A stretch of DNA of 42,001 bases, taken from contig JAUWRD010000004.1 in assembly GCA_030610765.1 (NCBI GenBank), positions 1 through 42,001 of the forward strand, in the 5' to 3' direction. The number at the start of each line of letters is the position of its first letter. The first letter of the stretch is position 1. Of the stretch, positions 19,093-29,167 are shown piece by piece. Source of the stretch: Actinomycetes bacterium. Its GTDB lineage: Bacteria > Actinomycetota > Aquicultoria > CAJVYJ01 > JAUVQD01. The translations under genes and the position numbers were made by a program. The notes below the pieces were generated by a model. It was given only the letters and a program-made list of their open reading frames with translations, was not told where the DNA came from and searched no databases.

Positions 19093-20835
19093 ATGGAGAC
19101 AGCGACTCTTCTACTGGAACGATATAAAATTATTGAGTCTTTGGGCGAAGGCGGTTTCTCCAAAGTAGTAAAAGCTTTTGATACTAAGATGGAGCGCGTA
19201 GTCGCTATAAAGACCATCCCTGCCGGGCGTCAACGAGCCGTTCGCGCGCTGCGCGAAGCGAAGACAGTCGCTCTTCTTAATCATCCGAATATAGTAACCC
19301 TCTTTGAATTTGAGCAAAAAGATGACTCCTACTATTTGATTATGGAGTTTATAGAAGGACAGAATTTAGCCGCACTATTGGATAGATATCAAAAACTTCC
19401 TAACGACCTGGCACTAGCTGCTACGATTCAGATTTGCGAGGCACTTTCTTTTGCTCATAAAAACGATGTCATTCACCGTGACATTAAACCGGCAAACTTA
19501 CGTGTTTTGGATGATGGTCGAATTAAGGTCATGGATTTTGGCATTGCCAGGCTGCGCAGTGCCGCTAAAACCAGCGGGTTAACGGCGGAGGGGGAAGTAG
19601 TTGGGACTTTTGCTTATATGTCACCCGAACAGGCCAGCGGAGAAATGGTTGATGAGCGCTCAGATATTTTCTCTCTTGGCATTCTCCTCTATGAGATGGT
19701 CACAGGCAGACTACCGTTTTTTGCCGACACGCCTGCCGGGACAATTTACAAAATTCTCAATGACGCACCCGTACCTGCTGAAGAGTTAGAAAGAAGCGTA
19801 CCCTCTGCTTTAGGCCAGGTAATTAACCAAGCGATATCGAAAGATCCGCAGGACCGTTTTCAGAATACGAGTGAGATGAAAACGAGGCTGGAGGGGCTCC
19901 TGCAAACCGACGGACACATGCCCGATATAGTAGCAGACCTGGTCGAGCACCTTGAAGAACCGATCGAGACTTCAGACGATGGTTTGCTTTTTAGTCTCAG
20001 AAGAACTTCAAATTCTTGGGTTCGAAAACATCAAGATACGGCGATTGCGACCACTTTTGCTGTCGGCTCAAGCCTAGTGGCATCATGGGCGAATGTCTAT
20101 ATGACGTCTCCCTTGATACCGTTACAGGCCTTTTTACCAGTTGCGATTTTCTTTCTAGCTCTTTTTCTGCCACCGGCTGGTCTGGCAGCGCTTTTTGCTC
20201 TGATTTCCGCTGGCGTTTGGCAAATCTCACCTTTTCTGGGCGCCGTGAGCGCTGTGATTTTTATTCTCTTATTCTTGACTCTCGGGCGGTCGTTCCCTCA
20301 TATCGCCATAGTTCCATTTCTTGTTCCGGCGCTCGCCTGGCTTGGGATACCCTTTGTTTTCCCCCTGATCGCTGGTCTGGTGTTTGGACCGGTTTTGGCT
20401 GCTTTCCTTGCCGCGGCTGGAGCCCTAGTGCTGGCATTAGCGGAAATACTAGGTCAAACAAGCTATGTATGGTCTATCAATTCGACTCCGGAAATAGTGC
20501 CGGCAGTCGTCAAGTTTAAGGGTCAGGTAGCGGATCTATCGAGTTTAACCACATTCTTCACATCTCATCCCTTTATTTTGGCGCAGGTAGCTATATGGGC
20601 GATAGCAGGTTGGATCACCGCATTCATTCGAGGCTTAAGTTCCGCAATGAGTCATTGGTTCGCTTTGATAATTGGTTTCGCTTCTTTGGTTTTGGGATAT
20701 CGCTTGGTGCCGGAATACCTTAATATCGAATATGATTTTGAACACGTATTTCTGCAACCACTGACTTTTTCACTTATAGTTCTTTTGGTCATCACAATAT
20801 TCTTTTTCCACTTTGCTAAGCGTCCGCGAGCTTAA
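19093..20835 (+). CDS. Serine/threonine protein kinase with C-terminal polytopic membrane domain
   Basis: GEGGFSKVVKAFD, VAIKTI, VIHRDIKPANL, MDFGIARL, SDIFSLGILLYEM; then many hydrophobic segments. Confidence 0.93.
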   Translation: METATLLLERYKIIESLGEGGFSKVVKAFDTKMERVVAIKTIPAGRQRAVRALREAKTVALLNHPNIVTLFEFEQKDDSYYLIMEFIEGQNLAALLDRYQKLPNDLALAATIQICEALSFAHKNDVIHRDIKPANLRVLDDGRIKVMDFGIARLRSAAKTSGLTAEGEVVGTFAYMSPEQASGEMVDERSDIFSLGILLYEMVTGRLPFFADTPAGTIYKILNDAPVPAEELERSVPSALGQVINQAISKDPQDRFQNTSEMKTRLEGLLQTDGHMPDIVADLVEHLEEPIETSDDGLLFSLRRTSNSWVRKHQDTAIATTFAVGSSLVASWANVYMTSPLIPLQAFLPVAIFFLALFLPPAGLAALFALISAGVWQISPFLGAVSAVIFILLFLTLGRSFPHIAIVPFLVPALAWLGIPFVFPLIAGLVFGPVLAAFLAAAGALVLALAEILGQTSYVWSINSTPEIVPAVVKFKGQVADLSSLTTFFTSHPFILAQVAIWAIAGWITAFIRGLSSAMSHWFALIIGFASLVLGYRLVPEYLNIEYDFEHVFLQPLTFSLIVLLVITIFFFHFAKRPRA

Positions 20836-20838
20836 ACT

Positions 20839-21564
20839 ATGGCGATTTTTAAGGATATCGAGACAAGATTAGAAAATCTCTTTGAGGGGTTTTTCAATAA
20901 AAAATTCAGCTCAGCTCTGGAGCCTGTTGAACTAGCTCACAAATTGACGGCCGAAATGGATAGAAAGAGACAAGTAAGCGTGGCTCATGTCTATGCGCCC
21001 AACATTTTCTCCGTCACCTTGGCGGCCACCGATTTCGCCCAAGTCGAAGGTTTTAAAGCAGCTCTTCTAAATGAGCTGAAGGATTACTTGGCAGCCCATG
21101 TCAAAGAAAAGAACTATTCGCTCACCGGGGAAATTAAAATACTTTTAACTTCTGAACCGGAGCTTCGGAGTGGCGAGTGTCAGGTCGTCGGCCGTCTTGA
21201 GGAAGACATTGCCAGCTTTGCCGCAAACAACACCCAGGCAATTTCTTTAGAAGAAGTTCAGTCTTTAATGGAAACTTCGCTTAAGGCTCGGCTTTATAGC
21301 TCTAGCTTGGATCTTAGTGTTCAACTCAGAGAGAAGGTCATAACAATAGGCAGACGGTCTGATAACGATATTGTCTTGAATAAGCCCGGCGTCTCGCGAT
21401 ATCACGCTAGACTAGAACGCTGTGAAGGGACTTATCGATTGCATGATTTGGATAGCACTAATGGAACCCTCGTAAACGGCAAGGAGATCGGCCAAATAAA
21501 TTTGTTCGGCGGCGATGAGATAGTTTTTGGTGATGTCAGCCTTGAGTATCAGGTTGAAGATTGA
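20839..21564 (+). CDS. fhaA: FhaA-like protein (DUF3662-type N-terminal domain plus FHA domain)
   Basis: IFKDIETRLENLFEGFFNKKFSSALEPVELAHKL N-terminus, C-terminal FHA VITIGRRSDNDIVLNKPGVSRYHARLE...DLDSTNGTLVNG. Confidence 0.9.
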   Translation: MAIFKDIETRLENLFEGFFNKKFSSALEPVELAHKLTAEMDRKRQVSVAHVYAPNIFSVTLAATDFAQVEGFKAALLNELKDYLAAHVKEKNYSLTGEIKILLTSEPELRSGECQVVGRLEEDIASFAANNTQAISLEEVQSLMETSLKARLYSSSLDLSVQLREKVITIGRRSDNDIVLNKPGVSRYHARLERCEGTYRLHDLDSTNGTLVNGKEIGQINLFGGDEIVFGDVSLEYQVED

Positions 21565-21971
21565 TAAATCTCTGGCTGCTCATAGCTAAGTTTGGCTTCT
21601 TGGGCCTCTTATACACTTTTGCCATCTGGGTCTTTGTAGTAATAGCTAGAGAAAAAGCGCAAAGCGATATCCAGGCTTTGCCCGGTTATAAGATTAGGCT
21701 TGTCTCCGACAAAGCTGACCCAAAAGAATATATTCTATCCGGGGTGGTCTCGATCGGGCGATCGCGGGATAATGAGGTTTGGTTAAGCGATGACACAATA
21801 TCAAATCACCACGCTCGCATTTCTTTCTCGGAAGGCTTCTGGGTGATCGAGGATTTAGAGAGCAAAAATGGCACCTACGTGAATCGGGAAAAGCTCCATG
21901 GTAATCATAAGCTTTCCGCCGGCGACTCCATAAAGATAGGTCGCAACGAATTGGAGATAATTGAGGAATAG
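21561..21971 (+). CDS. fhaB: FhaB-like membrane-anchored FHA domain protein
   Basis: N-terminal TM (LWLLIAKFGFLGLLYTFAIWVFVVIAR), FHA VVSIGRSRDNEVWLSDDTISNHHARI...DLESKNGTYVN. TTG start overlaps the fhaA stop. Confidence 0.87.
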   Translation: MINLWLLIAKFGFLGLLYTFAIWVFVVIAREKAQSDIQALPGYKIRLVSDKADPKEYILSGVVSIGRSRDNEVWLSDDTISNHHARISFSEGFWVIEDLESKNGTYVNREKLHGNHKLSAGDSIKIGRNELEIIEE

Positions 21972-21974
21972 AAT

Positions 21975-22757
21975 GTGAAATACGCGGCTCTAAGCGACAA
22001 GGGATTGGTCAGGCCAAATAACGAGGATGCTTTTCTGGCGACAGCCGCCGCTATCGGCGTTGCCGATGGTATGGGCGGTCACGTTGGTGGCGAGTTGGCC
22101 AGTCAAATCGCGTTGGAGGAAGCGTCCAAAGCAATAACGCTAATGGAGCGTCGACCAAAATCTACATTGGCTAAGATATTTGCTAACGCGAATTCAGCGG
22201 TTTTGAGAATGGCAAGGGAATCACAACAAACCGGAATGGGCGCAACTCTGACGATCGCCATTTTGAAGAAGCAGCGTATCTGGATTGGCCACATAGGTGA
22301 CAGCCGCGCTTATTTGCTAAGAGGCGGCAACCTAGAGCAGCTAACAGAGGATCATTCGCTCGTTGGTGATCTTGTTCGAAGCGGCGAATTAAGCCAAGAC
22401 GAAGCTAGAACTCATCCGAAAAGACACGTGATTACAAAAGCTGTCGGAACCCAAAAGTTGATTCAGCCAGATATATTTTCACTTTCCTTTGAAGAGGGTG
22501 ATCGATTAATAATATGTACGGACGGTCTGACAAACCATGTCGAGCCCGATAGTCTCCGCAAATTAGCTGTTGGAGGCAGTCCGGAGTCCGCCTGTCAGCG
22601 ATTGGTTGAAGCTGCTAAAGAGCGAGGCGGCTCCGATAATATTACCGTTGTTATTGGAGATATTAATGTCGAGAGCGAATCGAAGCCGAATGGTGGTTCG
22701 TCCACAGTTCGGCGAAGCGTGCTTTCCAGGCTTTTTGGCAAGAATGGTGTGAATTGA
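21975..22757 (+). CDS. pstP: PP2C-family Ser/Thr phosphatase (PstP-like)
   Basis: DKGLVRPNNEDAFL, GVADGMGGHVGGELAS, IGHIGDSRAYLLR, GGSDNITVVI. GTG start. Confidence 0.92.
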   Translation: MKYAALSDKGLVRPNNEDAFLATAAAIGVADGMGGHVGGELASQIALEEASKAITLMERRPKSTLAKIFANANSAVLRMARESQQTGMGATLTIAILKKQRIWIGHIGDSRAYLLRGGNLEQLTEDHSLVGDLVRSGELSQDEARTHPKRHVITKAVGTQKLIQPDIFSLSFEEGDRLIICTDGLTNHVEPDSLRKLAVGGSPESACQRLVEAAKERGGSDNITVVIGDINVESESKPNGGSSTVRRSVLSRLFGKNGVN

Positions 22758-24037
22758 TAACCACGGCTCGTCGAAACACCGAATTATGGGGCCTGATTCT
22801 GGTTTCATTGATCTTCTATGCCGGCACCGCCATTGTTCGGGCCACTCAAGCGGGGTTCTTTTCGTTTCTGCCAATAAACGCAGTCACCTTGCTATTCGCT
22901 TTTTTGATCGCGCATCTCTTTCTCCGTTATGGAGCAAGAGAAGCCGATTCTCTGCTTTTTCCAATATGCGCGTATTTGGCGACGCTAGGCTTGATCGAGC
23001 TGCGATCTCTCGAGAATCCAAGCGCGGAAACGCAGCAGCTGTGGTTTTTAATCGGGATTTCCTTAATTGTTTTAATCGGTTTCTTTATTCGCCGTCCCGC
23101 TAATCTCAGTGAGTACAAATATATTGCCGGCACAATCGGAATTCTTCTTTTATTATCGCCGATATTTTTTGGCGCTGTTCGCGGCGGCTCAAAATTATGG
23201 CTCATTGTCGGGGGCTATTCTTTTCAGCCGGCTGAGCTTGCTAAGATATTTCTGGTAGTATTTTTGGCCGCCTATTTAAGTGAGAAAAAAGAAGTGTTGG
23301 CGACAGGCCGGCGCCGCTTTATAGGACTTTATTGGCCACATATACGCCATTTCGGGCCCTTGATTTTGACCTGGTTTTTGTCATTAGCCATTTTGGTTCT
23401 AGAAAGAGATCTCGGTTCCTCATTAATATTTTTCAGTCTTTTTCTTATCCTGCTTTATATCGCGACAGGCCGAGTCGCGTATGTTTTCGTCGGTATATTT
23501 CTTTTTTTGCTGGGGGCGACTTCAGCCTATTATCTTTTTTCTCACGTTGCCGTACGCGTAAATGTTTGGTTGAATCCGCTCCCTGCCGATATTAGCGGGT
23601 CTTCTTATCAGGTCGCTCAATCGCTGTTTTCGCTGGCCGCCGGTGGGTTGTCAGGAGTTGGGCTCGGCGCGGGGTTATTGGGTCGTCAAATAAGCATGCC
23701 GGCTGTTCACACGGATTTTATCTTTTCAGCTCTGGGTGAAGAATTGGGGCTCGCGGGTTCTGCAGCCGTTGTTTTGGGCTATGTTTTCTTTTTAGCCAAA
23801 GGTTTTCAGATTTCGCTTAGCGCCAAGAACGATTTTAGCAAGCTGCTGGCAGCGGGATTAACAACGGTCATTGGTGTCCAAGTCTTTGTTATCATCGGAG
23901 GCATCATCAAGCTCATCCCGATGACGGGCGTGACGCTTCCGTTCATTAGTTATGGGGGCAGCTCCATGATCTCAAACTTCATTATTGTTGGACTTCTCAT
24001 GGCAATTTCTAGGCAAAATCATGAATACTCGAGTTAG
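22754..24037 (+). CDS. rodA: FtsW/RodA/SpoVE SEDS-family protein
   Basis: Polytopic protein. GSKLWLIVGGYSFQPAELAKI, LERDLGSSLIFF, FIFSALGEELGLAG, PFISYGGSSMISNFIIVGLLM. Confidence 0.93.
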   Translation: MITTARRNTELWGLILVSLIFYAGTAIVRATQAGFFSFLPINAVTLLFAFLIAHLFLRYGAREADSLLFPICAYLATLGLIELRSLENPSAETQQLWFLIGISLIVLIGFFIRRPANLSEYKYIAGTIGILLLLSPIFFGAVRGGSKLWLIVGGYSFQPAELAKIFLVVFLAAYLSEKKEVLATGRRRFIGLYWPHIRHFGPLILTWFLSLAILVLERDLGSSLIFFSLFLILLYIATGRVAYVFVGIFLFLLGATSAYYLFSHVAVRVNVWLNPLPADISGSSYQVAQSLFSLAAGGLSGVGLGAGLLGRQISMPAVHTDFIFSALGEELGLAGSAAVVLGYVFFLAKGFQISLSAKNDFSKLLAAGLTTVIGVQVFVIIGGIIKLIPMTGVTLPFISYGGSSMISNFIIVGLLMAISRQNHEYSS

Positions 24038-25421
24038 ACGAGGGCTAATATTTATCATCTCCTTCGTCTTTGTTTTGCTGATCGCTTTAACTTACCGGCA
24101 GGCATTTTCTGATGAGATCGCTTCGCATCCAGGCAATCATCGGGCTCTAATCGAGGAGTTTTCAATTGAGAGAGGAAAATTGCTGGCTGCCGATGGTACG
24201 ATTTTGGCCCGTAGCGAAGAAAGAAACAAAATCTACCACCGCGTTTATCCGGAAGGAAAAGTTTTCGCTTCTGTAACGGGATATTACTCACCAACCAGGG
24301 GTCGTTTTGGGCTCGAAGCGTCTTTGTCCAGGTGGTTGGCGGCCAAAGATTATTTTCGCAGTTTTGATGACTGGCGGGATTCTCTGATGAAAAGAAAGAG
24401 ACGGGGTCTCGATGTGAAATTGACGATCAGACCTGACCTGCAGATGAAATCCTGGGAGCTGCTTGAGGGTCACAGAGGAGCAATAGTTGCGCTCGATCCG
24501 CGGACGGGAGCTGTTTTAGCCCTGGCGAGCAGGCCTTCTTATGATCCAAATATGATTGACGAGAAATGGCGGGAAATTGTTTCGTCCGATGGGCTTTTAC
24601 TTAATCGTGCCACGCAGGGCCTTTACCCGCCAGGTTCAACATTTAAGATTGTGACTACCGCGGGAGCGCTGGATTCAGGAATTGCGACTCCCGATAAAAT
24701 GTATGATGGTGCGGCGTCGTTAAAAGTTTATGGCAGTCAGGTCACAAATTTTGCCAACAAAGATGTTGGAAAACTGTCTTTGGCAAAAGCATTTGCCAAA
24801 TCGACCAATACTATTTTTGCTCAAGTGGGTCTGGATCTTGGAGCTCCGCGTCTGGTGAATGCGGCAAAAAAGTTTGGCTTAGGCAAAAGCCCTCCTTTTG
24901 AATTGCCCGTTGCCAAAAGCTCGATTCCGTCCCCAGGTTCAATGGATAAAGTAATGGTGGCCTGGACAGCGGTCGGTCAAGGCAAAACTTTAGTAACGCC
25001 GCTACAGATGGCGCTTATATCGGCGGCAGTTGCCAATGAGGGTAAGGTATATCGTCCTTTTATCGTCGACACTGTCGGTGAGGAAAATGATTTGGTTTAT
25101 AGGTCGCAACGCCCGAGGCTCTGGTCTGATGCCACCACAAAAGAGACATCAAAACAGATCACGCAAATGATGGAAGATGTTGTGTTGTCCGGGACAGGAA
25201 GGGCAGCGGCGCTGACAGGTATTATGGTAGCGGGCAAGACCGGCACAGCAGAGTTCGGGAAAGAGAGTGCTCCGCATGCTTGGTTTATTGGATTCGCCCC
25301 GGCGGATGATCCAAAAATAGCGATCGCGGTATTCTTGGAGCAAGGGGGCCTTGGTGGGCAAGCGGCAGCGCCAATAGCCCGGCAGGTATTTGAAAAAGCC
25401 GTTGGCTCTGGTATTCAGTAA
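24021..25421 (+). CDS. pbpA: Class B penicillin-binding protein (transpeptidase)
   Basis: N-terminal TM. PPGSTFKIVT (SxxK), STNTIF (SxN), GKTGTAEF (KTG). ATG 24021 preferred over TTG 23985. Confidence 0.93.
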   Translation: MNTRVRRGLIFIISFVFVLLIALTYRQAFSDEIASHPGNHRALIEEFSIERGKLLAADGTILARSEERNKIYHRVYPEGKVFASVTGYYSPTRGRFGLEASLSRWLAAKDYFRSFDDWRDSLMKRKRRGLDVKLTIRPDLQMKSWELLEGHRGAIVALDPRTGAVLALASRPSYDPNMIDEKWREIVSSDGLLLNRATQGLYPPGSTFKIVTTAGALDSGIATPDKMYDGAASLKVYGSQVTNFANKDVGKLSLAKAFAKSTNTIFAQVGLDLGAPRLVNAAKKFGLGKSPPFELPVAKSSIPSPGSMDKVMVAWTAVGQGKTLVTPLQMALISAAVANEGKVYRPFIVDTVGEENDLVYRSQRPRLWSDATTKETSKQITQMMEDVVLSGTGRAAALTGIMVAGKTGTAEFGKESAPHAWFIGFAPADDPKIAIAVFLEQGGLGGQAAAPIARQVFEKAVGSGIQ

Positions 25422-25540
25422 GGCCTTTGAGCAGCAATAATTACTTGTATCTAAATAGTCGTCAAGGTATTATTGACCGAGCAAAATACAGAATTTACGC
25501 GAAGCATTTAGGAGGGAACAAAAGATTACACTTTTGAAAA

Positions 25541-27376
25541 ATGAAAGGTAAAATCTTTGGAGATCGATATAGCATAGAAGAAAAAATTGGCAGCGGCGGT
25601 ATGGCTGAAGTATATAAAGCCTTTGATCGAATCCTCAACCGGACCGTCGCGGTAAAAGTTCTGCATGCTCAATATGCGGGCGAAGAAAATTTTGTAGCTC
25701 GTTTTCGGCGCGAGGCTCAAGCAGCCGCCAATTTAAATCAACCGAACATCGTTAATATTTATGACTGGGGTGCCGAAGACGATACCTACTTTTTGGTCAT
25801 GGAATATCTGGTTGGTCGTAACCTGAAGGAAATTATTATAGATAAGGGCGCTTTGGGCCCGGATCAGATAGTGGATATAGGCAAGAAGGTCGCGTCCGCG
25901 CTTCAATCTGCTCACAAGCATCAAATTGTTCATAGGGACATAAAACCCCACAACATTGTCATTACTGATGAGGGCGAAGTAAAAGTAACTGATTTTGGAA
26001 TCGCTCGATCATCGGCGTCAAATGTTACTCAAACCGGTGCTATTTTGGGAACAGCCCATTATTTATCTCCGGAGCAGGCCAAAGGAGAAGATGTGGGCTC
26101 CGCCAGTGATATCTACTCGCTTGGCGTTGTCCTATATGAAATGGCCACCGGAAAAGTTCCTTTCAAAAGCGAAAATCCTGTGGCCGTGGCTTTAAAACAC
26201 ATACAAGACGAGCCAGTGCCACCGAGTGAGATAAATCCCCTTATACCAGCCGGGCTTGAACGCGTTGTGATGAAGGCTATGTCTAAAAACCCGGAAGATC
26301 GCTATCAGTCTGCTTTTGAGCTTCGCGATGACCTTTCTCATTATTCAGAAGGTCCGCGTGGTTACGCTGGGACGGGCGAAGAATCCGAAAGCGACAGGAC
26401 CATGGTTTTGCCAAATGCGCTGGGTGAAAGTAACTCTAAGCGTGAAAAAAAGAGCGGACCCAAGCGCGCCCGGATTATTGGCTTTATCTTGATTTTGATC
26501 CTTCTTTTCGCTGGTACCGCTTGGGCCACGAGCTTTTTTCTCGGCCGTCCGGTTCAGAATGTCGTACCCGATCTTGCCGGTAAAACAGTGCCGGAAGCAA
26601 AGAAGATTCTAGATAAAAGCGAATTGAAATATGAGATTAGCGCCAGGGTTTTTGATAGTGAAGTCGACGCGGGAAAAATAATTTCGCAGACACCTGTCAG
26701 CGGAAAAGAATTGCCTACCGGCGGCATTGTGACTCTACGAGTGAGCAAGGGGACTGAAAAGGTCGCCGTGCCCGACCTTTCGAATAGGTTTCTTAACGAC
26801 GCAATGCGAGAATTGTCGCAGCGCGATTTAAATGTCGGCAGTATTCAAAGAGATTACAATGACACGATTGCCGATGACTACGTTATCTCACATGAACCTT
26901 CAGGCGAGGCTAGGGTTGAGAAAGGCACGTCAGTGAAGTTGTTGGTCAGCAAGGGGCCGAGGCCGCTGAAAGTACCTTACCTGAAAGGTAAGTCGTTTGG
27001 TGAGGCCAAAACTATTTTGGATTCCATGGGTCTAGTTGCGGAGCGGCAAGAAGAGAGCGATGAGGAAATCGCTGTCGAGCAAGTCTTGCGTCAGGATCCC
27101 GCTCAGGGAGTTTCCATTTTGAAGGGCGAAACTGTTACCGTTTGGATAAGCAAAGGCCCCGTTCTTTTGAGTGTTCCGTCTGTCCTTGGTTTAAGTGAGA
27201 AAGCGGCCAAAGACGAGCTTGAGAGTACCGGTTTTACAGTCCAGGTGAAAGATGGCATTTCTGCAAAGGACCTCTACGGAAAAGTTGTGGAGCAAAGGCC
27301 GGAAGACGGAGCGTCGGTGCGTCGCGGAATAACCATTACGATTTGGATAGGAAAAAAAGCCGCTGACAGTGATTGA
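25541..27376 (+). CDS. pknB: PASTA-domain Ser/Thr protein kinase (PknB-like, four PASTA repeats)
   Basis: GSGGMAEVYKAFD, IVHRDIKPHNIV, TDFGIARS; one TM (IIGFILILILLFAGTAWATSFFL); four consecutive PASTA-like units. Confidence 0.95.
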   Translation: MKGKIFGDRYSIEEKIGSGGMAEVYKAFDRILNRTVAVKVLHAQYAGEENFVARFRREAQAAANLNQPNIVNIYDWGAEDDTYFLVMEYLVGRNLKEIIIDKGALGPDQIVDIGKKVASALQSAHKHQIVHRDIKPHNIVITDEGEVKVTDFGIARSSASNVTQTGAILGTAHYLSPEQAKGEDVGSASDIYSLGVVLYEMATGKVPFKSENPVAVALKHIQDEPVPPSEINPLIPAGLERVVMKAMSKNPEDRYQSAFELRDDLSHYSEGPRGYAGTGEESESDRTMVLPNALGESNSKREKKSGPKRARIIGFILILILLFAGTAWATSFFLGRPVQNVVPDLAGKTVPEAKKILDKSELKYEISARVFDSEVDAGKIISQTPVSGKELPTGGIVTLRVSKGTEKVAVPDLSNRFLNDAMRELSQRDLNVGSIQRDYNDTIADDYVISHEPSGEARVEKGTSVKLLVSKGPRPLKVPYLKGKSFGEAKTILDSMGLVAERQEESDEEIAVEQVLRQDPAQGVSILKGETVTVWISKGPVLLSVPSVLGLSEKAAKDELESTGFTVQVKDGISAKDLYGKVVEQRPEDGASVRRGITITIWIGKKAADSD

Positions 27377-27436
27377 AGCGGTATGGTTTGATCCCGGTCA
27401 GCTATGGAAAGAAATAAAGGTACAAGCGCCTGTGAT

Positions 27437-27796
27437 ATGATGGAAATGAAAAACATGTCGACAAATAAAAAATCTTTCTCCGAACTTATCATCGAGCTTA
27501 TTGAATTGACTCAAACCTTCTTTAGGCAAGAGCTTAAATCGACTATTGATAACATCGTCGTCGGGCCGCTAAAGAAGGTTGGTTTCTGGCTGGCCCTAAC
27601 ACTTGTGGCAGCGACGCTTTTCTCTTTGGCTCTGATCTTTCTGGCAGTAGGAGCTTTCCAGCTTCTGGCGACTTTGGTTGGCGCGACATGGATGGCCTAT
27701 CTAATAATCGGAGTGGTCTTATTTCTTGTGGCGGGCTTGCTGCTTATTCTTCGACCCGGTGGTGGTGTCCGTGGAAAAAAACGAAGTGACGCTTGA
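27437..27796 (+). CDS. Holin-X/holin superfamily III-like membrane protein
   Basis: Two hydrophobic helices after an amphipathic N-terminus (SFSELIIELIELTQTFFRQELKSTIDN). In-frame ATG at 27437 preferred over 27404. Confidence 0.65.
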   Translation: MMEMKNMSTNKKSFSELIIELIELTQTFFRQELKSTIDNIVVGPLKKVGFWLALTLVAATLFSLALIFLAVGAFQLLATLVGATWMAYLIIGVVLFLVAGLLLILRPGGGVRGKKRSDA

Positions 27797-27962
27797 AGAT
27801 CTTAAGAAGAAGATTGATCAAGTTAATCTGACGGTCAAGACAGTTGTAAAAAGTGAGAAGGTAAAGATCGCTCTGATCTCGGGGGCTGTTGTCTTAACGG
27901 CGATTTCCTTCAGCTATTTTCTTGGAAAAAGAAGAGGCCGGGCTCGCGTCAATCGGAACTAG
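27771..27962 (+). CDS. Small single-TM protein with basic C-terminus
   Basis: GTG at 27771 overlaps the upstream gene end. VEKNEVTLEDLKKKIDQVNLTVKTVVKSEKVKIALISGAVVLTAISFSYFLGKRRGRARVNRN. Confidence 0.6.
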   Translation: MEKNEVTLEDLKKKIDQVNLTVKTVVKSEKVKIALISGAVVLTAISFSYFLGKRRGRARVNRN

Positions 27963-28362
27963 CTTTGTAAGCGTACTTATCGACCAATGCCATCAGCTTG
28001 CTGCTCGATTCGAATTGGGGTGCTTCGCCGTCAGGCCCGACAAATCTACCTTTTAACGGCTCATCGCCCTCAAGTTCAATTGTTATTGGAACGGAGTCAT
28101 CGGGCATGTCTGCCGCGCCCAATCGTTCTTCTCCTGGTTCGCGGCTGGCACCAACTGCGTATCCGGCCTTTAAAAGCCCGATAAGCTCGTGCAGTTGATA
28201 GAAAAAGATTGGCGTTGTTCGTGTCATGTTTCGACAGTAAGTCGCACCTATCTCAAATTCAATAGGCTTATCAGATGGCCCGCTCTTTTGCTGCGCTTCC
28301 TTTTTCTTGATCTCCTCGACGTAATCTTTTTCGAATAGATATAGATCAAAAAAAACCGTCAT
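27949..28362 (-). CDS. Conserved-looking hypothetical protein, 137 aa
   Basis: Open frame that fills the gap between the small TM gene and ppiA; no domain recognised. Confidence 0.6.
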   Translation of the reverse strand: MTVFFDLYLFEKDYVEEIKKKEAQQKSGPSDKPIEFEIGATYCRNMTRTTPIFFYQLHELIGLLKAGYAVGASREPGEERLGAADMPDDSVPITIELEGDEPLKGRFVGPDGEAPQFESSSKLMALVDKYAYKASSD

Positions 28363-28377
28363 TGTCTCGGTCCGCTA

Positions 28378-29028
28378 CTATTCTGGGCTTGTTGGTTCAA
28401 GGTAGACCCTACTCATTACATCGCCAATGGCGAGCTTGTCAATGACTTCGTCTCCCTCAACGACCTGACCAAAAACTGTGTATTGTCCGTCTAGAGAGGG
28501 TTGCGGTGCTATGCAAATATAAAACTGGCTTCCGGCACTATCCGGACTACTACTGCGCGCCATGGCCACGGTGCCTCTGAGATGTTTCTTCTCATTAAAC
28601 TCTGCTTTGATTTGATAGCCTGGGCCCCCGGTTCCATCACCCTTAGGGTCGCCGCCCTGCACAACAAAGCCTGGTACAATTCGGTGAAACTTTAATCCAT
28701 TGTAGAAACCTTTCTGGATTAGTGTGACAAAATTTTCCACCGTCTTTGGCGCCACGTCTGCGTGAAGCGCGATGATCATCGTTCCTTTGTCAGTCTCAAT
28801 TATTACTCTCTGATCCTCATTTGTTGGTGTATTCGTAGCATCCTCCTCGTTGATGACTTCCTTCTCGGTTGTTACTGGTTGACTCTTGGGTTTTTTCTTT
28901 TCCACTTTTGGTCTGCTGCCGAAACCTGTTATGGTCAAGTCGATGGTTTGACTCAAAATACCAACGACCGCAACGATCGCGATAAGAAATGCACCCCCAA
29001 ATATTAACTTATTCTTATGCTTACTCAT
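28378..29028 (-). CDS. Membrane-anchored cyclophilin-type peptidyl-prolyl isomerase
   Basis: TM anchor, then GLKFHRIVPGFVVQGGDPKGDGTGGPGY, GTVAMARSSSPDSAGSQFYIC, YTVFGQVVEGDEVID. Start MSKHKNK follows AAGGAGGATCAGT. Confidence 0.93.
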   Translation of the reverse strand: MSKHKNKLIFGGAFLIAIVAVVGILSQTIDLTITGFGSRPKVEKKKPKSQPVTTEKEVINEEDATNTPTNEDQRVIIETDKGTMIIALHADVAPKTVENFVTLIQKGFYNGLKFHRIVPGFVVQGGDPKGDGTGGPGYQIKAEFNEKKHLRGTVAMARSSSPDSAGSQFYICIAPQPSLDGQYTVFGQVVEGDEVIDKLAIGDVMSRVYLEPTSPE

Positions 29029-29167
29029 ATACTGATCCTCCTTGACCTTGGCAATTTTATCACAGCTGATAGCCTTCTCCAATTCCCGGCTGCGCACTAA
29101 GCGCAAGAAATTCACGTTTTTCTAGAAAACATTTGGCGTGACCTCCAGATTTTGTTATCCTAAGGTC

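Noticed and set aside
20016-20519. 167-aa plus-strand ORF in an alternate frame of the Ser/Thr kinase gene
   Set aside because: Cys/Trp/Ser-rich alternate frame of the hydrophobic membrane domain; not credible as a protein.
27437-27796. Prophage indication from the holin-like protein
   Set aside because: No other phage genes nearby. Holin-X-like proteins are common chromosomal genes in Actinobacteria-type genomes.
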